Numbered from the stretch's first letter, positions 54,512-63,827 are shown. The stretch is DNA of 64,000 nucleotides from Pseudomonas rhizoryzae (GCF_005250615.1 NZ_SULM01000009.1:213881-277880); one strand, 5' to 3'. Numbers and translations: made by a program. The notes: generated by a model from the sequence alone, not told the origin.

Positions 54512-55903
54512 ATGGAACGCTGGAAGATTCTCGCCTGCCTGGTGAGTTTCACCTTCTTCATGGAAAACCTCGATGCCACCGTGATCGCCACGGCCCTGCC
54601 GCAGATGGCGGCGACCTTCGGCCGCGATGCGGTGGACCTCAACCTCGGCATCAGCGCCTACCTGCTGGCCATCGCCGTGGGCATTCCGGTGAGCGGCTGG
54701 ATCGCCGAGCGCTTCGGTCCCCGCCCGGTATTTACCCTGGCTATTGGCCTCTTCACCCTGGCCTCGCTGCTCTGCGGCCTGGCACTGTCCCTGGAGCAGT
54801 TCATCGCGGCCCGCGTCCTCCAGGGCATCGGCGGCGCCCTGATGGTGCCGGTGGGACGCCTGGTGGTCCTGCAGGTGACGGAGAAACACGAATTGGTGCG
54901 GGCCATCGCCCTCATCACCTGGCCGGGTCTGGTGGCCCCGGTGCTGGGCCCACCCCTGGGTGGCCTGATCACCACCTATGCCGACTGGCGCTGGATCTTC
55001 TATCTCAACCTGCCGCTGGGGCTGGTCGCCCTGTTACTGGCCTGGCGCCTGGTACCCGCCGATCTGCCGACCCAGCGCCATCCGCTGGACTGGCGGGGCT
55101 TTTTGTTGCTGGGCGCGGCCTGCGTCGCCTTCATGTGGGGCGTGGAACGGCTCGGCCAGAATCACGGCAGCCTGGGCGGCAACCTGGCCTGGATGGCCAT
55201 CGGCCTGATTCTAGGCACCAAAGCGGTGCGCCACATGGCCCGCATCGAACGTCCGCTGATCGATTTTGGCACACTGCGCATCCCGACCTATCGCGCCGCC
55301 ATCCTCGGCGGCGGCCTGTTCCGGGTCACCATCGCCACCGCGCCCTTCCTACTGCCCTTGATGTTCCAGCTCGCCTTCGGCCTGGATGCCTTCCAGGCCG
55401 GCCTGCTGCTGCTGGCGCTGTTCGCCGGCAACCTGGCGGCCAAGCCCTTCACCACCGCCGCCATGCGCCACTTCGGTCTGCGCCGCATCCTCACCGTCAA
55501 CGGCCTGCTCAGTGCCCTGAGCCTGCTGGCCTGCGGCCTGCTCACCCCTGCCTGGCCGTTGCCGCTGGTGGCGATCCTACTGTTCGCCAGCGGCCTGTTT
55601 CGCTCGCTGCAGTTCACCGCCAGCAATGCCCTGGCCTTCGCCGACGTCCCCAAAGCGCAGCTGAGCCATGCCTCCACCCTGTTCAGTACCAATTTCCAGT
55701 TGGCCATGGGCCTGGGCGTGGCCATCGCGGCCCTACTGCTGAGGGCGTCGATGGAGTGGCACGGCCACCTCGATCCGCAGTTGTCGGACTTTCGGCTAGC
55801 CTTTTGCATAGTGGCCGTGCTCGGCATCCTGAGCACCCTGGATGCCTTCCGCCTGGCCCGCAACGCAGGCGCTTCGGTCAGCGGTCACGGCGCCAAAAGC
55901 TGA
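54512..55903 (+). CDS. MFS transporter, DHA2-type drug exporter
   Basis: A 463-residue major facilitator with 14 likely helices. Start MERWKILACLVSFTFFMENLDATVIATALP matches DHA2 transporters (motif D1 with LDxTVVNVALP). Motif A is GWIAERFGPRPVF, and motif C is seen in WPGLVAPVLGPPLGGLI. It probably exports hydrophobic drugs or metabolites by proton antiport. The ATG at 54512 is preferred over one 27 codons upstream. No adjacent regulator is obvious and no periplasmic adaptor gene is present, so it likely acts alone. Confidence 0.9.
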   Translation: MERWKILACLVSFTFFMENLDATVIATALPQMAATFGRDAVDLNLGISAYLLAIAVGIPVSGWIAERFGPRPVFTLAIGLFTLASLLCGLALSLEQFIAARVLQGIGGALMVPVGRLVVLQVTEKHELVRAIALITWPGLVAPVLGPPLGGLITTYADWRWIFYLNLPLGLVALLLAWRLVPADLPTQRHPLDWRGFLLLGAACVAFMWGVERLGQNHGSLGGNLAWMAIGLILGTKAVRHMARIERPLIDFGTLRIPTYRAAILGGGLFRVTIATAPFLLPLMFQLAFGLDAFQAGLLLLALFAGNLAAKPFTTAAMRHFGLRRILTVNGLLSALSLLACGLLTPAWPLPLVAILLFASGLFRSLQFTASNALAFADVPKAQLSHASTLFSTNFQLAMGLGVAIAALLLRASMEWHGHLDPQLSDFRLAFCIVAVLGILSTLDAFRLARNAGASVSGHGAKS

Positions 55904-56026
55904 CCAACCGGACAGTGCTCTAGCGGATGCCGATTTGGGGGTAGGCCCTAGGTCTTACCCGTGTTAAACGACCTGTTATGATGCGCGCCGTTTTTTCCGA
56001 TCAGACCGGCGCGTACGAGGCATCCC

Positions 56027-57322
56027 ATGCTGGAAAGACTCTTCCAACTCAAGGCTCACAACACCTCAGTCCGCACCGAGCTGCTGGCCGGGGTCACCAC
56101 CTTCCTGGCCATGGCCTACATCCTGTTCGTCAACCCGAGCATTCTCGGCGCGACCGGCATGGACAAGGGCGCGGTCTTCGTCGCCACCTGTCTGGCCGCG
56201 GCCATCGGCTCGGCGCTCATGGGGCTGATCGCCAACTATCCCATCGCCCTTGCCCCGGGCATGGGTCTCAACGCCTTCTTCACCTATACCGTGGTGCTGC
56301 ACCTGGGTCATACCTGGCAGGTCGCCCTGGGTGCGGTGTTCCTCTCGGCGCTGATGTTCTTCCTGCTGTCGATCTTTCGCATCCGCGAATGGATCATCAA
56401 CAGCATCCCGCTGCCGCTGCGCTCGGGTATCGCTGCCGGCATCGGCCTGTTCCTGGCGCTGATCGCCCTGCAGACCGCCGGCATCGTGGTGGGTAACCCG
56501 GCCACCCTGGTCGGCCTCGGCGACCTGTCCAAGCCCGGTCCGTTGCTGGCCATCCTCGGCTTCTTCCTGATCGTCGTGCTGGAGGCGCGCAAGGTCACCG
56601 GCGCGGTGCTGATCGGCATCCTGGCGGTCACCGTCATCGCCATCGTCCTGGGCGTCAGCGCCTTCGGCGGCGTGGTGTCGATGCCGCCGTCGCTGGCCCC
56701 GACCTTCCTGCAACTGGACATCAAGGGCGCCCTGGACGTCGGCCTGATCAGCGTGATCTTCGCCTTCCTGTTCGTCGACCTGTTCGACAACTCCGGCACC
56801 CTGATCGGCGTGGCCAAGCGCGCCGGCCTGATGGGCAAGGACGGCCACCTGCCGAAGATGGGCCGCGCCCTGATCGCCGACAGCTCCGCCGCCATGTTCG
56901 GCTCGCTGCTGGGCACCTCCACCACCACCAGCTACATCGAGTCCGCCGCGGGCGTCTCCGCCGGTGGCCGTACCGGCCTGACCGCCGTGGTGGTCGCCGT
57001 GCTGTTCCTGCTGGCGCTGTTCTTCGCCCCGCTGGCGGGCAGCGTGCCGGCCTTCGCCACCGCTCCGGCGCTGTTCTTCATCGCCGTGCTGATGGCGTCG
57101 GGCCTGGCCGAGATCGACTGGGACGACCTGACCACCGCCGCGCCGGTACTGGTCACCGCCCTGGCCATGCCGCTGACCTATTCCATCGCCAACGGCATCG
57201 CCTTCGGTTTCATCACCTGGACCGTCCTCAAGCTGCTCTCCGGCCGCACCCGCGAGCTGAATTCGGCGCTGATCGTGCTGTCGATCCTGTTCGTCATCAA
57301 GCTGGGCTGGTTCAACGCCTGA
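56027..57322 (+). CDS. NCS2-family purine permease (AzgA-like)
   Basis: A 431-residue inner-membrane permease of the AzgA-like NCS2 group, which imports adenine, hypoxanthine or guanine with protons. The pattern of about 13-14 helices includes FLAMAYILFVNPSILGATGMD at the start, PGMGLNAFFTYTVV, and FLFVDLFDNSGTLIGVAKRAGL. The conserved SLLGTSTTTSYIESAAGVSAGGRTGLTA follows. A -10 like TATGAT at 55977-55982 lies upstream. It is followed by an intergenic repeat element. Confidence 0.93.
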   Translation: MLERLFQLKAHNTSVRTELLAGVTTFLAMAYILFVNPSILGATGMDKGAVFVATCLAAAIGSALMGLIANYPIALAPGMGLNAFFTYTVVLHLGHTWQVALGAVFLSALMFFLLSIFRIREWIINSIPLPLRSGIAAGIGLFLALIALQTAGIVVGNPATLVGLGDLSKPGPLLAILGFFLIVVLEARKVTGAVLIGILAVTVIAIVLGVSAFGGVVSMPPSLAPTFLQLDIKGALDVGLISVIFAFLFVDLFDNSGTLIGVAKRAGLMGKDGHLPKMGRALIADSSAAMFGSLLGTSTTTSYIESAAGVSAGGRTGLTAVVVAVLFLLALFFAPLAGSVPAFATAPALFFIAVLMASGLAEIDWDDLTTAAPVLVTALAMPLTYSIANGIAFGFITWTVLKLLSGRTRELNSALIVLSILFVIKLGWFNA

Positions 57323-57364
57323 TCCCTCTCCTCGGGGCTCCGGCCCCGTGGGTTTCCCCACTCC

Positions 57365-57546
57365 TAGTACCGGCTCGCAGGTTGAACAGGTGGTGGCTCA
57401 CCAGCCCAGCCTGGGCGGCCCGGTCGGCAGGCTCAGTTACCCCGTGTAAACTGGCGCCCGAGCCCGCTCCTCTTCCCTAGCCATGTTCGTGCGGCCGCCC
57501 TGGCCGGATTTGTCTCTAGCTCGCGAGACATTGAACAGGCTCCTAC
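57365..57546 (-). repeat. Intergenic MITE-like element, copy 3 (about 180 bp)
   Basis: Read on the minus strand it begins GGAGCCTGTTCAATGTCTCG, then GCGAGCTAGAGACAAA, GGCGGCC, GAGGAGCGGGCTCGGG, GTTTAC and GGGTAACTGAGC. This follows the order of copy 2 with many substitutions. The far end (CACCTGTTCAACCTGCGAGCC) is a diverged terminal repeat. It lies between ncs2 and trmA. Boundaries are approximate. Confidence 0.65.
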
Positions 57547-57565
57547 CGCCCTTCCGGATCTATCC

Positions 57566-58654
57566 ATGTCCCAACCCTCCTTCGTTCCTGCCGACTACCA
57601 GACCCAACTCGACGCCAAGGCCAGCCGCCTGCGCGAGCTGCTGGCGCCCTTCCAGGCGTCCGAGCCGGAGGTCTTCGCCTCGCCGCTACAGCACTACCGG
57701 CTGCGCGCCGAATTTCGCCTGTGGCGGGAAAACGAAGAACGCCACTACGCCATGTTCGCCCCAGGCGACAAGCACACGCCCATCCTCATCGAAGACTTCC
57801 CCATCGCCAGCCAGCGCATCAACGAACTGATGCCGCGTCTCAAGGCCGGCTGGCAGGCCGATGTGGCCCTGTCGTTCAAGCTGTTCCAGGTGGAATTCCT
57901 CACCACCCTGGCGGGCGATGCCCTCATCACCCTGGCCTATCACCGCCCGCTGGACGCCGCCTGGCAAGCCGCCGCCGAGCGCCTGGCCGCCGACCTCGGC
58001 GTCAGCCTGATCGGCCGCTCCCGCGGCCAGCGCCTGGTGATCGGGCGCGACCATGTGCTCGAAGAGCTGGAGGTGGCTGGGAAGACGTATCGCTATCTGC
58101 AACCCGAGGGCGGCTTCACCCAGCCCAACGGCACGGTCAACCAGAAGATGCTGACCTGGGCGCACACCGCCCTGGGCGAGCGTGAGGATGACCTGCTGGA
58201 GCTCTATTGCGGCAACGGCAACTTCACCCTGCCGCTGGCCAGTCGGGTGCGTAAGGTGCTGGCCACCGAGGTGAGCAAGACCTCGGTCAACGCTGCCCTG
58301 CACAACCTGGCCAGCAATGGCGTGGATAACGTCACCCTGGTGCGCCTCTCCGCCGAGGAACTGACCCAGGCGCTCAACGAGGTACGGCCCTTCCGCCGCC
58401 TGGCGGGCGTGGACTTAAAGAGCTACGACTTCGGCACCGTCTTCGTCGACCCGCCGCGCGCCGGCATGGACCCGGACACCTGCGAGCTGACCCGCCGCTT
58501 CGAGCGCATCCTCTACATCTCCTGCAACCCGGAAACCCTGGCAGAGAACATCGCCCAACTCCAGGACACCCACCGCATCACCCGCTGCGCCCTGTTCGAC
58601 CAGTTCCCCTGGACGCACCATATGGAAAGCGGAGTGTTGCTGGAGCGGCGTTGA
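57566..58654 (+). CDS. trmA: tRNA (uracil-5-)-methyltransferase TrmA
   Basis: A 362-residue SAM-dependent enzyme that makes m5U54 in the T loop of tRNAs. The RNA-binding N-terminal half reads [21 protein letters not shown]. The SAM site is [16 protein letters not shown]. The catalytic section is [11 protein letters not shown] and [13 protein letters not shown], in which the Cys is the nucleophile. The C-terminal [19 protein letters not shown] holds the catalytic Glu. The length is normal. It appears monocistronic and is followed by a GGGGTGAGGG-type repeat. Confidence 0.96.
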   Translation: MSQPSFVPADYQTQLDAKASRLRELLAPFQASEPEVFASPLQHYRLRAEFRLWRENEERHYAMFAPGDKHTPILIEDFPIASQRINELMPRLKAGWQADVALSFKLFQVEFLTTLAGDALITLAYHRPLDAAWQAAAERLAADLGVSLIGRSRGQRLVIGRDHVLEELEVAGKTYRYLQPEGGFTQPNGTVNQKMLTWAHTALGEREDDLLELYCGNGNFTLPLASRVRKVLATEVSKTSVNAALHNLASNGVDNVTLVRLSAEELTQALNEVRPFRRLAGVDLKSYDFGTVFVDPPRAGMDPDTCELTRRFERILYISCNPETLAENIAQLQDTHRITRCALFDQFPWTHHMESGVLLERR

Positions 58655-58714
58655 GCATCGAGCTAGCCCACGTGGAAAAGGCTGCGCCGTTTTCCACACT
58701 ACGCCGGGGCCTGA

Positions 58715-58750
58715 GCCCCCCGCTTCGTCGGGAGAGGGCTGGGGTGAGGG
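58715..58750 (+). repeat. GGGAGAGGGC-GGGGTGAGGG dispersed repeat, copy 1
   Basis: CGGGAGAGGGCTGGGGTGAG followed by GG is preceded by CCCCCCGCTTCG. The same layout recurs at 60566-60601. This short motif is scattered through many proteobacterial intergenic regions; its function is not known. Confidence 0.6.
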
Positions 58751-58832
58751 AGGTTTCAAAGGCTCAACGTAGCGACAATCGTCGCTAGAGCACGCATGCT
58801 GAGTGTCCCGTACCCATCAGCCAGGATCGACC

Positions 58833-59669
58833 ATGGCGCGCAGTACCTCATCCTTCGTTCAGCCCCTGTCCTGCGGGCCGAAGGGTATCGAAGCGATGTT
58901 GGCTGATACTGCTTGCACCTTCGCTCGTCATACTCACGAAGACTTCGGCATCGGTCTCATCCATCGGGGCGCGCAGAAATCCATGAGCGGTCGAGGTCTG
59001 GTCGAGGCCGGTCCGGGTGATGTCATCACAGTGAATCCGGGCGAGGTCCACGACGGTGCGCCCCTGGATGAACAAGGCCGCGCTTGGCGTATGCTCTATC
59101 TGCATCCCGGCCTGGTCGCTGCTGTGGGACAGGATATTCTCGGGCACGCTCGCCAGGTGGAATTCAGCCAACCACGTCTTGCAAATAGACGCCTGTCACA
59201 GGGTTTCATTAATGCCTTCGACGCTGCGCTGACTCCAGTCAGCGAGCTCAGCCACTTGGCATGGGAACAAAACCTCATCCTGTTGCTGAGCGGCTTGCTC
59301 CAGACTCGCCCAGAGGAATGCCGTGCCATTCCAGCCGGTATTGCACGGGTAAGAGAGCAGCTCGATGACGCTCCGCTGAAGGCACCCACCCTCGCACAAT
59401 TGGCTGACGCCGCCGAACTGAGCCGCTATCAACTGCTCCGTGCCTTTACACGAGCCACAGGACTGACACCCCACGCCTATCTGATCCAGCGACGGCTTCA
59501 GCAGGCACGCCGGCTAATCATGGGTGGCATGTCATTGGTCGAGAGCGCGATGGCTTCGGGCTTCGCCGATCAAAGTCATCTCACTCGCCTGTTCAAGCGT
59601 ACCTACGGCTACCCGCCTGGTGCCTATGCAAAGGTATTGGGCGACCTGCAATTACGTTCAAGACGCTGA
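58833..59669 (+). CDS. AraC-family transcriptional regulator
   Basis: A 278-residue regulator. The N-terminal cupin-like arm binds a ligand (THEDFGIGLIHRGAQKSM, GDVITVNPGEVHDGAP). The C-terminal double helix-turn-helix contains PTLAQLADAAELSRYQLLRAFTRATG and LVESAMASGFADQSHLTRLFKRTYGYPPGAY. The start is the ATG at 58833 with AGGAT upstream; a GTG at 58803 is possible. The LysE-type exporter gene follows 150 bases later, and such AraC/LysE pairs are common, so it probably controls that gene. Confidence 0.9.
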   Translation: MARSTSSFVQPLSCGPKGIEAMLADTACTFARHTHEDFGIGLIHRGAQKSMSGRGLVEAGPGDVITVNPGEVHDGAPLDEQGRAWRMLYLHPGLVAAVGQDILGHARQVEFSQPRLANRRLSQGFINAFDAALTPVSELSHLAWEQNLILLLSGLLQTRPEECRAIPAGIARVREQLDDAPLKAPTLAQLADAAELSRYQLLRAFTRATGLTPHAYLIQRRLQQARRLIMGGMSLVESAMASGFADQSHLTRLFKRTYGYPPGAYAKVLGDLQLRSRR

Positions 59670-59819
59670 GTATCGACGCTGGTGAGGCTAGAGGTCTATT
59701 TCACTGCTCCGGTGTCAGACCTTGCGCCTACCAAATGCCTACCTGCTTACCTTTCGGATCAGCCGCGCTGCCGCACCGCTTTCCAGACATTCAGCGCACG
59801 CCAGGACGAGGCCGCTGCG

Positions 59820-60428
59820 ATGACGCCCGACTTTCTACTGACCACCCTAATCGTGGTGGCTTCGCCCGGGACCGGTGCCCTGCTGACGATGGCAGCGGGC
59901 ATCAGCTATGGACGCCGCGCCGCGCTGCTGGCCGCCACAGGCTGTACCCTTGGAATCCTGCCCCACCTCTTATTGACCCTGGGTGGCCTGACCGCCCTGC
60001 TACAGGCTCGACCGCTATTGCTCGAAGGCTTGCGCTATCTGGGCGTGGCTTATCTGCTCTATCTGGGTTACCGGCAGATAAGACAGGCGAATGCTTTCAT
60101 CACCGACGCCAGCTGTCCTGTTGGTGAGCGACAGCTCATCCGCCAAGCCATACTGCTCAACCTGATCAATCCGAAGCTAAGCCTGTTCTTTTGGGCTTAT
60201 CTACCGCAGTTCCTGAATCGCCAGGCAGCGGCTCCACGCCTGCAGATGCTGCTTTTGGCAGGAATATTTATAGCTATGACGTGGCTGGTTTTCACCCTGT
60301 ATGGACTGGGCGCGGCGCAAATGAGAGGGCGCCTCCTCGCCAGTCCACGCCTGGCGAAAGGCCTGAGTATTGGTTTCGCCTGTGCCTTTTTCATTATGGC
60401 CATGCGGCTGTGCTGGACGAATCTTTAG
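59820..60428 (+). CDS. LysE/RhtB-family exporter
   Basis: A 202-residue inner-membrane exporter with six likely helices, typical of amino-acid efflux proteins. Features are MTPDFLLTTLIVVASPGTGALLTMAAGISYGRRAALLAATG (the SPGP-like motif is SPGT here), LGVAYLLYLGYRQIR, and LLNLINPKLSLFFWAYLPQF. The substrate is unknown. The ATG at 59820 has GAGG upstream and gives the standard N-terminus. The codon use is less GC-biased than that of neighbours, and the upstream AraC gene shows the same trend, hinting at shared origin. Confidence 0.9.
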   Translation: MTPDFLLTTLIVVASPGTGALLTMAAGISYGRRAALLAATGCTLGILPHLLLTLGGLTALLQARPLLLEGLRYLGVAYLLYLGYRQIRQANAFITDASCPVGERQLIRQAILLNLINPKLSLFFWAYLPQFLNRQAAAPRLQMLLLAGIFIAMTWLVFTLYGLGAAQMRGRLLASPRLAKGLSIGFACAFFIMAMRLCWTNL

Positions 60429-60465
60429 AGACGCAGCGTTCAGTCTGAGCGCACACCGCTAAAGC

Positions 60466-60548
60466 ATAGGTTGAGGTTAGACAGCCTTATCCTCGAAGCC
60501 CAACAGATCCGGGCAGCGTTGGGCTTCGCTGCGCTCAACCCAACCTAC
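60466..60548. repeat. Single unit of the GTAGGTTGGGTTGAG palindromic repeat
   Basis: The unit reads ATAGGTTGAGGTTAGACAG, CTCGAAGCCCAACAG, and then GTTGGGCTTCGCTGCGCTC followed by AACCCAACCTAC, so its two halves are reverse complements around a short centre. It is the same family as the triple array at 28878-29133. Confidence 0.75.
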
Positions 60549-60565
60549 CCTAGCGCTCCCCGAGC

Positions 60566-60601
60566 GCCCCCTCTCCCTCCGGGAGAAGGCCGGGGTGAGG
60601 G
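60566..60601 (-). repeat. GGGAGAGGGC-GGGGTGAGGG dispersed repeat, copy 2
   Basis: CCGGGAGAAGGCCGGGGTGA followed by GGG, preceded by CCCCCTCTCCCT, matches the copy at 58715-58750. It lies directly after the stop codon of the leftward Gfo/Idh/MocA gene and may serve as its transcript-end hairpin. Confidence 0.6.
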
Positions 60602-60606
60602 CCGCC

Positions 60607-61527
60607 CTACTCGTGAAACTCCGCCACCGCCTCGCGCCGGCCATAGAGGAAGGCATCGGCCACGTGCCGCAGCGGCGCCACGTCCACGTCGGAACGGTTC
60701 TGCGCCACCAGCTCGGCGAAGCGGGCATAGAGACCGGCGTATTCCCGGTCCGGTCCCTGGTGGGTCAGCTTGCCATCCAGGTACAGCTCGCTGCCGCCCT
60801 TGCTCAGGGTCAGGCGCCCGGCCTCGGTGTCGACATGGATGTCCCAGGTCTGGGGGCCGGTCTGCAGGAAGTCGAAATCGGCGGCGATGGGTACCCCGGC
60901 GCTGTCGACGAAGGCCAGTTGCGCCGCCACCGGCGTCTGGCAATTGCCCGGCACCTGCAGCGTCGCCTCCTTGAGGAAGAAGGGTCGCGGCAGGATGGCG
61001 GTGACGATGGACAGGGCATTGATGCCCGGATCGAAGACGCCCATGCCGCCCGGCTGCCAGATCCAGGCCTGGCCGGGGTGCCAGACACGCACGTCTTCCT
61101 TCCACTCTATACGCACCGCCTGGATGCGCTTGCCCTCCAGCCATTCCCGCGCCGGCTGCACGCCCTGGGCATAACGCGAATGCCAGGTGGCGAACAAGGA
61201 AAGACCCGCTGCCTCGGCCTGGCGCGCCAGGGCCTCCACCTCGCTCAGGGTCGCGCCCGGGGGCTTTTCCAGCATCACGTGCTTGCCCGCGGCCAGGGCT
61301 TCGCGTGCCTGTTCGTAGCGCACCGCCGCGGGCGCGCAGAGGGACACGGCATCGATGGCCGGGCCGTCTTCGAGCAGGGCGCTCAGGCTGGGATAGTGGG
61401 CGACGCCGTCGAGCTGGGCGTTACGGCTGGCCACGGCGACCAGCTCGTATTCGGGGTTGCCGGCGAGCGCCGGCAGGTGCTGGTCACGGGCGATCTTGCC
61501 CAAACCGACGATGGCTATTCTTATCAT
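60607..61527 (-). CDS. Gfo/Idh/MocA oxidoreductase, D-galactose 1-dehydrogenase-like
   Basis: A 306-residue NAD(P)-dependent sugar dehydrogenase. The Rossmann motif is IAIVGLGKIARDQHLPAL, the catalytic Lys region GKHVMLEKPPGATL, and the family block WKEDVRVWHPGQAWIWQPGG, then GVFDPGINALSIVT. These follow the Pseudomonas galactose dehydrogenase (gal) sequence as I recall it; L-arabinose 1-dehydrogenases are close relatives, so the substrate may be D-galactose, L-arabinose or both. No downstream lactonase or dehydratase gene is present within the window. Confidence 0.88.
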   Translation of the reverse strand: MIRIAIVGLGKIARDQHLPALAGNPEYELVAVASRNAQLDGVAHYPSLSALLEDGPAIDAVSLCAPAAVRYEQAREALAAGKHVMLEKPPGATLSEVEALARQAEAAGLSLFATWHSRYAQGVQPAREWLEGKRIQAVRIEWKEDVRVWHPGQAWIWQPGGMGVFDPGINALSIVTAILPRPFFLKEATLQVPGNCQTPVAAQLAFVDSAGVPIAADFDFLQTGPQTWDIHVDTEAGRLTLSKGGSELYLDGKLTHQGPDREYAGLYARFAELVAQNRSDVDVAPLRHVADAFLYGRREAVAEFHE

Positions 61528-61577
61528 GATCGTCCTCGGTAGACGGTAGGAGTCCGCCGCCTAGGATCGGGCAATCA

Positions 61578-62462
61578 TCACACCAAAGCAACAGCCTCGC
61601 GGGCGCCCGGCAAGCTTTCGTGCAGCTCCAACCAGCTACGCAGATTGGCGCCCTCCCGGCCCTTGCGCCACATCAGCCAGGTGGTGGCGCGGGTAAAGCG
61701 CGCCTCGATGGCATGACGTTGCACCCGCTCGCGCCCGGGCAGGCTGTCGAGCATGGACTCCGGCATCAGTGCCACGCCGCCGGTGATCACGCAGGCCAGC
61801 ATGCTGTGGTAGGACTCGATCTCCATGACCGGGCCGCTGGGGACCCCGGCGGCGGCATACCAGGTATCCAGGTAGCGGCGATAGGAACAGCCGGCGCGAA
61901 AGCCGAATACCGGCCGCCCAGCCACGTCGGCCGGCGAACGGACCGGACCGTGTTCCAGCCCGGTGATCAGCACCAACCGCTCCTCGAACCAGGGCTGGCC
62001 TTCCAGCGCCGCATCGGGCGCCGGACCGTCCACCAGGGCGGCGTCAAGGCGACCGGCCAGCAGGCCCTCTACCAGCTCGCCGCTGGGTCCGCTGTGCACC
62101 TGCAGATTCACCTTGGGATGACGCTGGTGATAGCGCGCCAGGAGTCCCGGCAGATGGATGGCCGCGGTGCTGAACATGGAGCCGAGCACGAAGGTGCCCG
62201 CCGGCTCGCCATCCTGTACCGCGCTACGCGCCTCGTCGGCCAGGGCGAACAACCGGTGGGCGTAGTCCAGCAGGCGGTGGCCAGCGGCGGTCAGGTGTAG
62301 CCGTTGACGCTCGCGCAGGAACAGCTCCACGCCTAGCTTGTCTTCCAGCTGGCGCAGGCGCGTGGACAGATTGGACGGCACCCGATTGAGCCGCTCGGCG
62401 GCCCGCACCAGGGAGCCCTCTTCGGCCACTGCCTGGAAAATTCTTAGTTCGGCGAACTCCAT
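61578..62462 (-). CDS. LysR-family transcriptional regulator
   Basis: A 294-residue LysR regulator. The helix-turn-helix covers ELRIFQAVAEEGSLVRAAERLNRVPSNLSTRL, and the effector domain starts about 90 with FVLGSMFSTAAIHLPGLL. The ATG at 62462 has AGGTGA upstream; a GTG three codons earlier is possible. It is divergent from the YbfB/YjiJ-type MFS gene across a 109-base AT-rich spacer, so it likely controls that gene. It belongs to the branch with AAIHLP/LxRY features (CrgA/PtxR-like), but the inducer is unknown. Confidence 0.9.
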   Translation of the reverse strand: MEFAELRIFQAVAEEGSLVRAAERLNRVPSNLSTRLRQLEDKLGVELFLRERQRLHLTAAGHRLLDYAHRLFALADEARSAVQDGEPAGTFVLGSMFSTAAIHLPGLLARYHQRHPKVNLQVHSGPSGELVEGLLAGRLDAALVDGPAPDAALEGQPWFEERLVLITGLEHGPVRSPADVAGRPVFGFRAGCSYRRYLDTWYAAAGVPSGPVMEIESYHSMLACVITGGVALMPESMLDSLPGRERVQRHAIEARFTRATTWLMWRKGREGANLRSWLELHESLPGAREAVALV

Positions 62463-62571
62463 GACCGTCACCTTTCTTTTTTGCTGAATATCTATTTCTT
62501 TATTATTCGTTTTTATTGATCAACTTCAAGGCCTAGGCTGTCACCATCCACTCTCGTCCGGAGTCTTCTCG
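62463..62571. promoter_or_regulatory. AT-rich divergent control region between LysR and MFS genes
   Basis: About 60 bases (62471-62525) are strongly AT-rich (TTTCTTTTTTGCTGAATATC and onward), in contrast to the GC-rich surroundings. This fits divergent promoters with a LysR site, though no clear T-N11-A box could be fixed. CCGGAG before the MFS ATG is its ribosome-binding site. Confidence 0.45.
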
Positions 62572-63717
62572 ATGACCGCCACCACCCGCCTGCTGGCCTG
62601 TCTGTTGGCCCTGGCCACCGCCATGGGGATCGGCCGCTTCGCCCTTACCCCTGCACTGCCCCATTTGATCGCCGAAGGTCAGATCGACCTCACCGGCGCC
62701 AGCCTGTTGGCCGCGGCCAACTACCTGGGCTATCTGCTCGGTGCCCTGGACGCCCTCTTCGCCCGCCGTACCCATGCGCGCCTGGTCGGCGGTCTCTGGC
62801 TATGCGCCGGCCTCACCCTCGCCTCGCTGCTGGCCGACGGCCTGGCGGCCCAGGCCCTGCTGCGCTTTGGTACCGGCCTCGCCAGCGCCTGGGTGCTGGT
62901 CATGGTGACCGGCCTGAGCCAGCCGCTGGCGGCCGAAGCGGGACGGCCGCGCCTCGGCGCCCTGGTCTTCACCGGACCCGGCGTGGGCATCCTCATCAGT
63001 GGCCTCATGGCCCTGGTCAGCAATCGCCTGGGCGGCGGCTCCAGCCAGCTCTGGCTGAGCTATGGCCTGCTCGCCAGCGTCGCCACCCTGGCGCTGCTAC
63101 CCCTGCTGCCGCGGCGCGGCCCAGCCACCCCGCTGCCCACCGCCGCCGTATCCAACAAATCCTCGCCGGCCTTCAATCGGCTGATCCTGGCCTATGGCCT
63201 GGTGGGCGTCGGCTACATCCTGCCGGCGACCTTCCTATCGCAGATGGCCGCCAGCCGCTTCCATGGTCAATGGCAGGCCGACCTTTTCTGGCCGGGCTAC
63301 GGCCTGGCGGCGGCCCTGGGGGTGGTGCTGGTCAGCCTGAGACGCCCGGGCACCGACACCCGCCGCTGGCTGATCGCTACCCTCTGGCTGCAGGCCACGG
63401 GTGTGCTGCTCTGCCTGCTGCCGGGCAGCCTGGCCCTGTTCCTCGGCGTGCTGCTCTGCGGTGGTCCCTTCCTCGCCTGCATGCAGTTGGTGATGCAGCT
63501 CGGCCGCGAGTTGGCGCCGACCACCCCGCAGCGTAATGCCGGGGTGCTCACCGCCAGCTTCGCTACCGGCCAGTTGCTCGGTCCGTTGCTCGGCGCGGCC
63601 AGCAGCCACTTCGCTGGCGGCTTGCAACCGGCCTTGATCGCAGCCGCCTGCGGCCTGTTGCTCGCGGGTGTGCAGTTGCTGCGGCCGACCGCCACGCTGC
63701 GCCGCTGCCTCGCCTGA
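62572..63717 (+). CDS. YbfB/YjiJ-family MFS transporter
   Basis: A 381-residue major facilitator with about 12 helices. It starts MTATTRLLACLLALATAMGIGRFALTPALPHLI, where the GIGRFAYTPxLP pattern is diagnostic for the YbfB/YjiJ family. Later blocks are AAANYLGYLLGAL and GPGVGILISGL. Substrates are mostly undefined. A ribosome-binding site GGAG lies eight bases upstream. The divergent LysR gene is its likely regulator. Confidence 0.9.
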   Translation: MTATTRLLACLLALATAMGIGRFALTPALPHLIAEGQIDLTGASLLAAANYLGYLLGALDALFARRTHARLVGGLWLCAGLTLASLLADGLAAQALLRFGTGLASAWVLVMVTGLSQPLAAEAGRPRLGALVFTGPGVGILISGLMALVSNRLGGGSSQLWLSYGLLASVATLALLPLLPRRGPATPLPTAAVSNKSSPAFNRLILAYGLVGVGYILPATFLSQMAASRFHGQWQADLFWPGYGLAAALGVVLVSLRRPGTDTRRWLIATLWLQATGVLLCLLPGSLALFLGVLLCGGPFLACMQLVMQLGRELAPTTPQRNAGVLTASFATGQLLGPLLGAASSHFAGGLQPALIAAACGLLLAGVQLLRPTATLRRCLA

Positions 63718-63727
63718 ATCGTTTCCG

Positions 63728-63746
63728 CTGTGACCATTCGTCACAG
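63728..63746. promoter_or_regulatory. Inverted repeat after the MFS gene
   Basis: CTGTGAC and GTCACAG form perfect 7-bp arms around CATTC, starting 11 bases after the stop codon. It lacks a U-tract. It may be a weak terminator of the MFS gene or an operator for the next gene. Confidence 0.4.
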
Positions 63747-63808
63747 TTGAACAGCTGGGTCGCGCCTTGTTTTGAAATGTTTCGTCATTCCTGAGTACAG
63801 TTGCCGCT

Positions 63809-63827
63809 GCGCCTCATGAAGAGGCGC
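63809..63827 (+). promoter_or_regulatory. Leader hairpin before the acetolactate-synthase-type gene
   Basis: GCGCCTC and GAGGCGC pair around ATGAA, 43 bases before the ATG at 63870. No U-run follows, so it is not a terminator; a role in translation control is possible but unproven. Confidence 0.35.

Noticed and set aside
55904..56026. Purine riboswitch before the NCS2 permease
   Set aside because: The leader is short and does not show the three-way-junction core of a purine riboswitch; such switches are also unusual in Pseudomonas.
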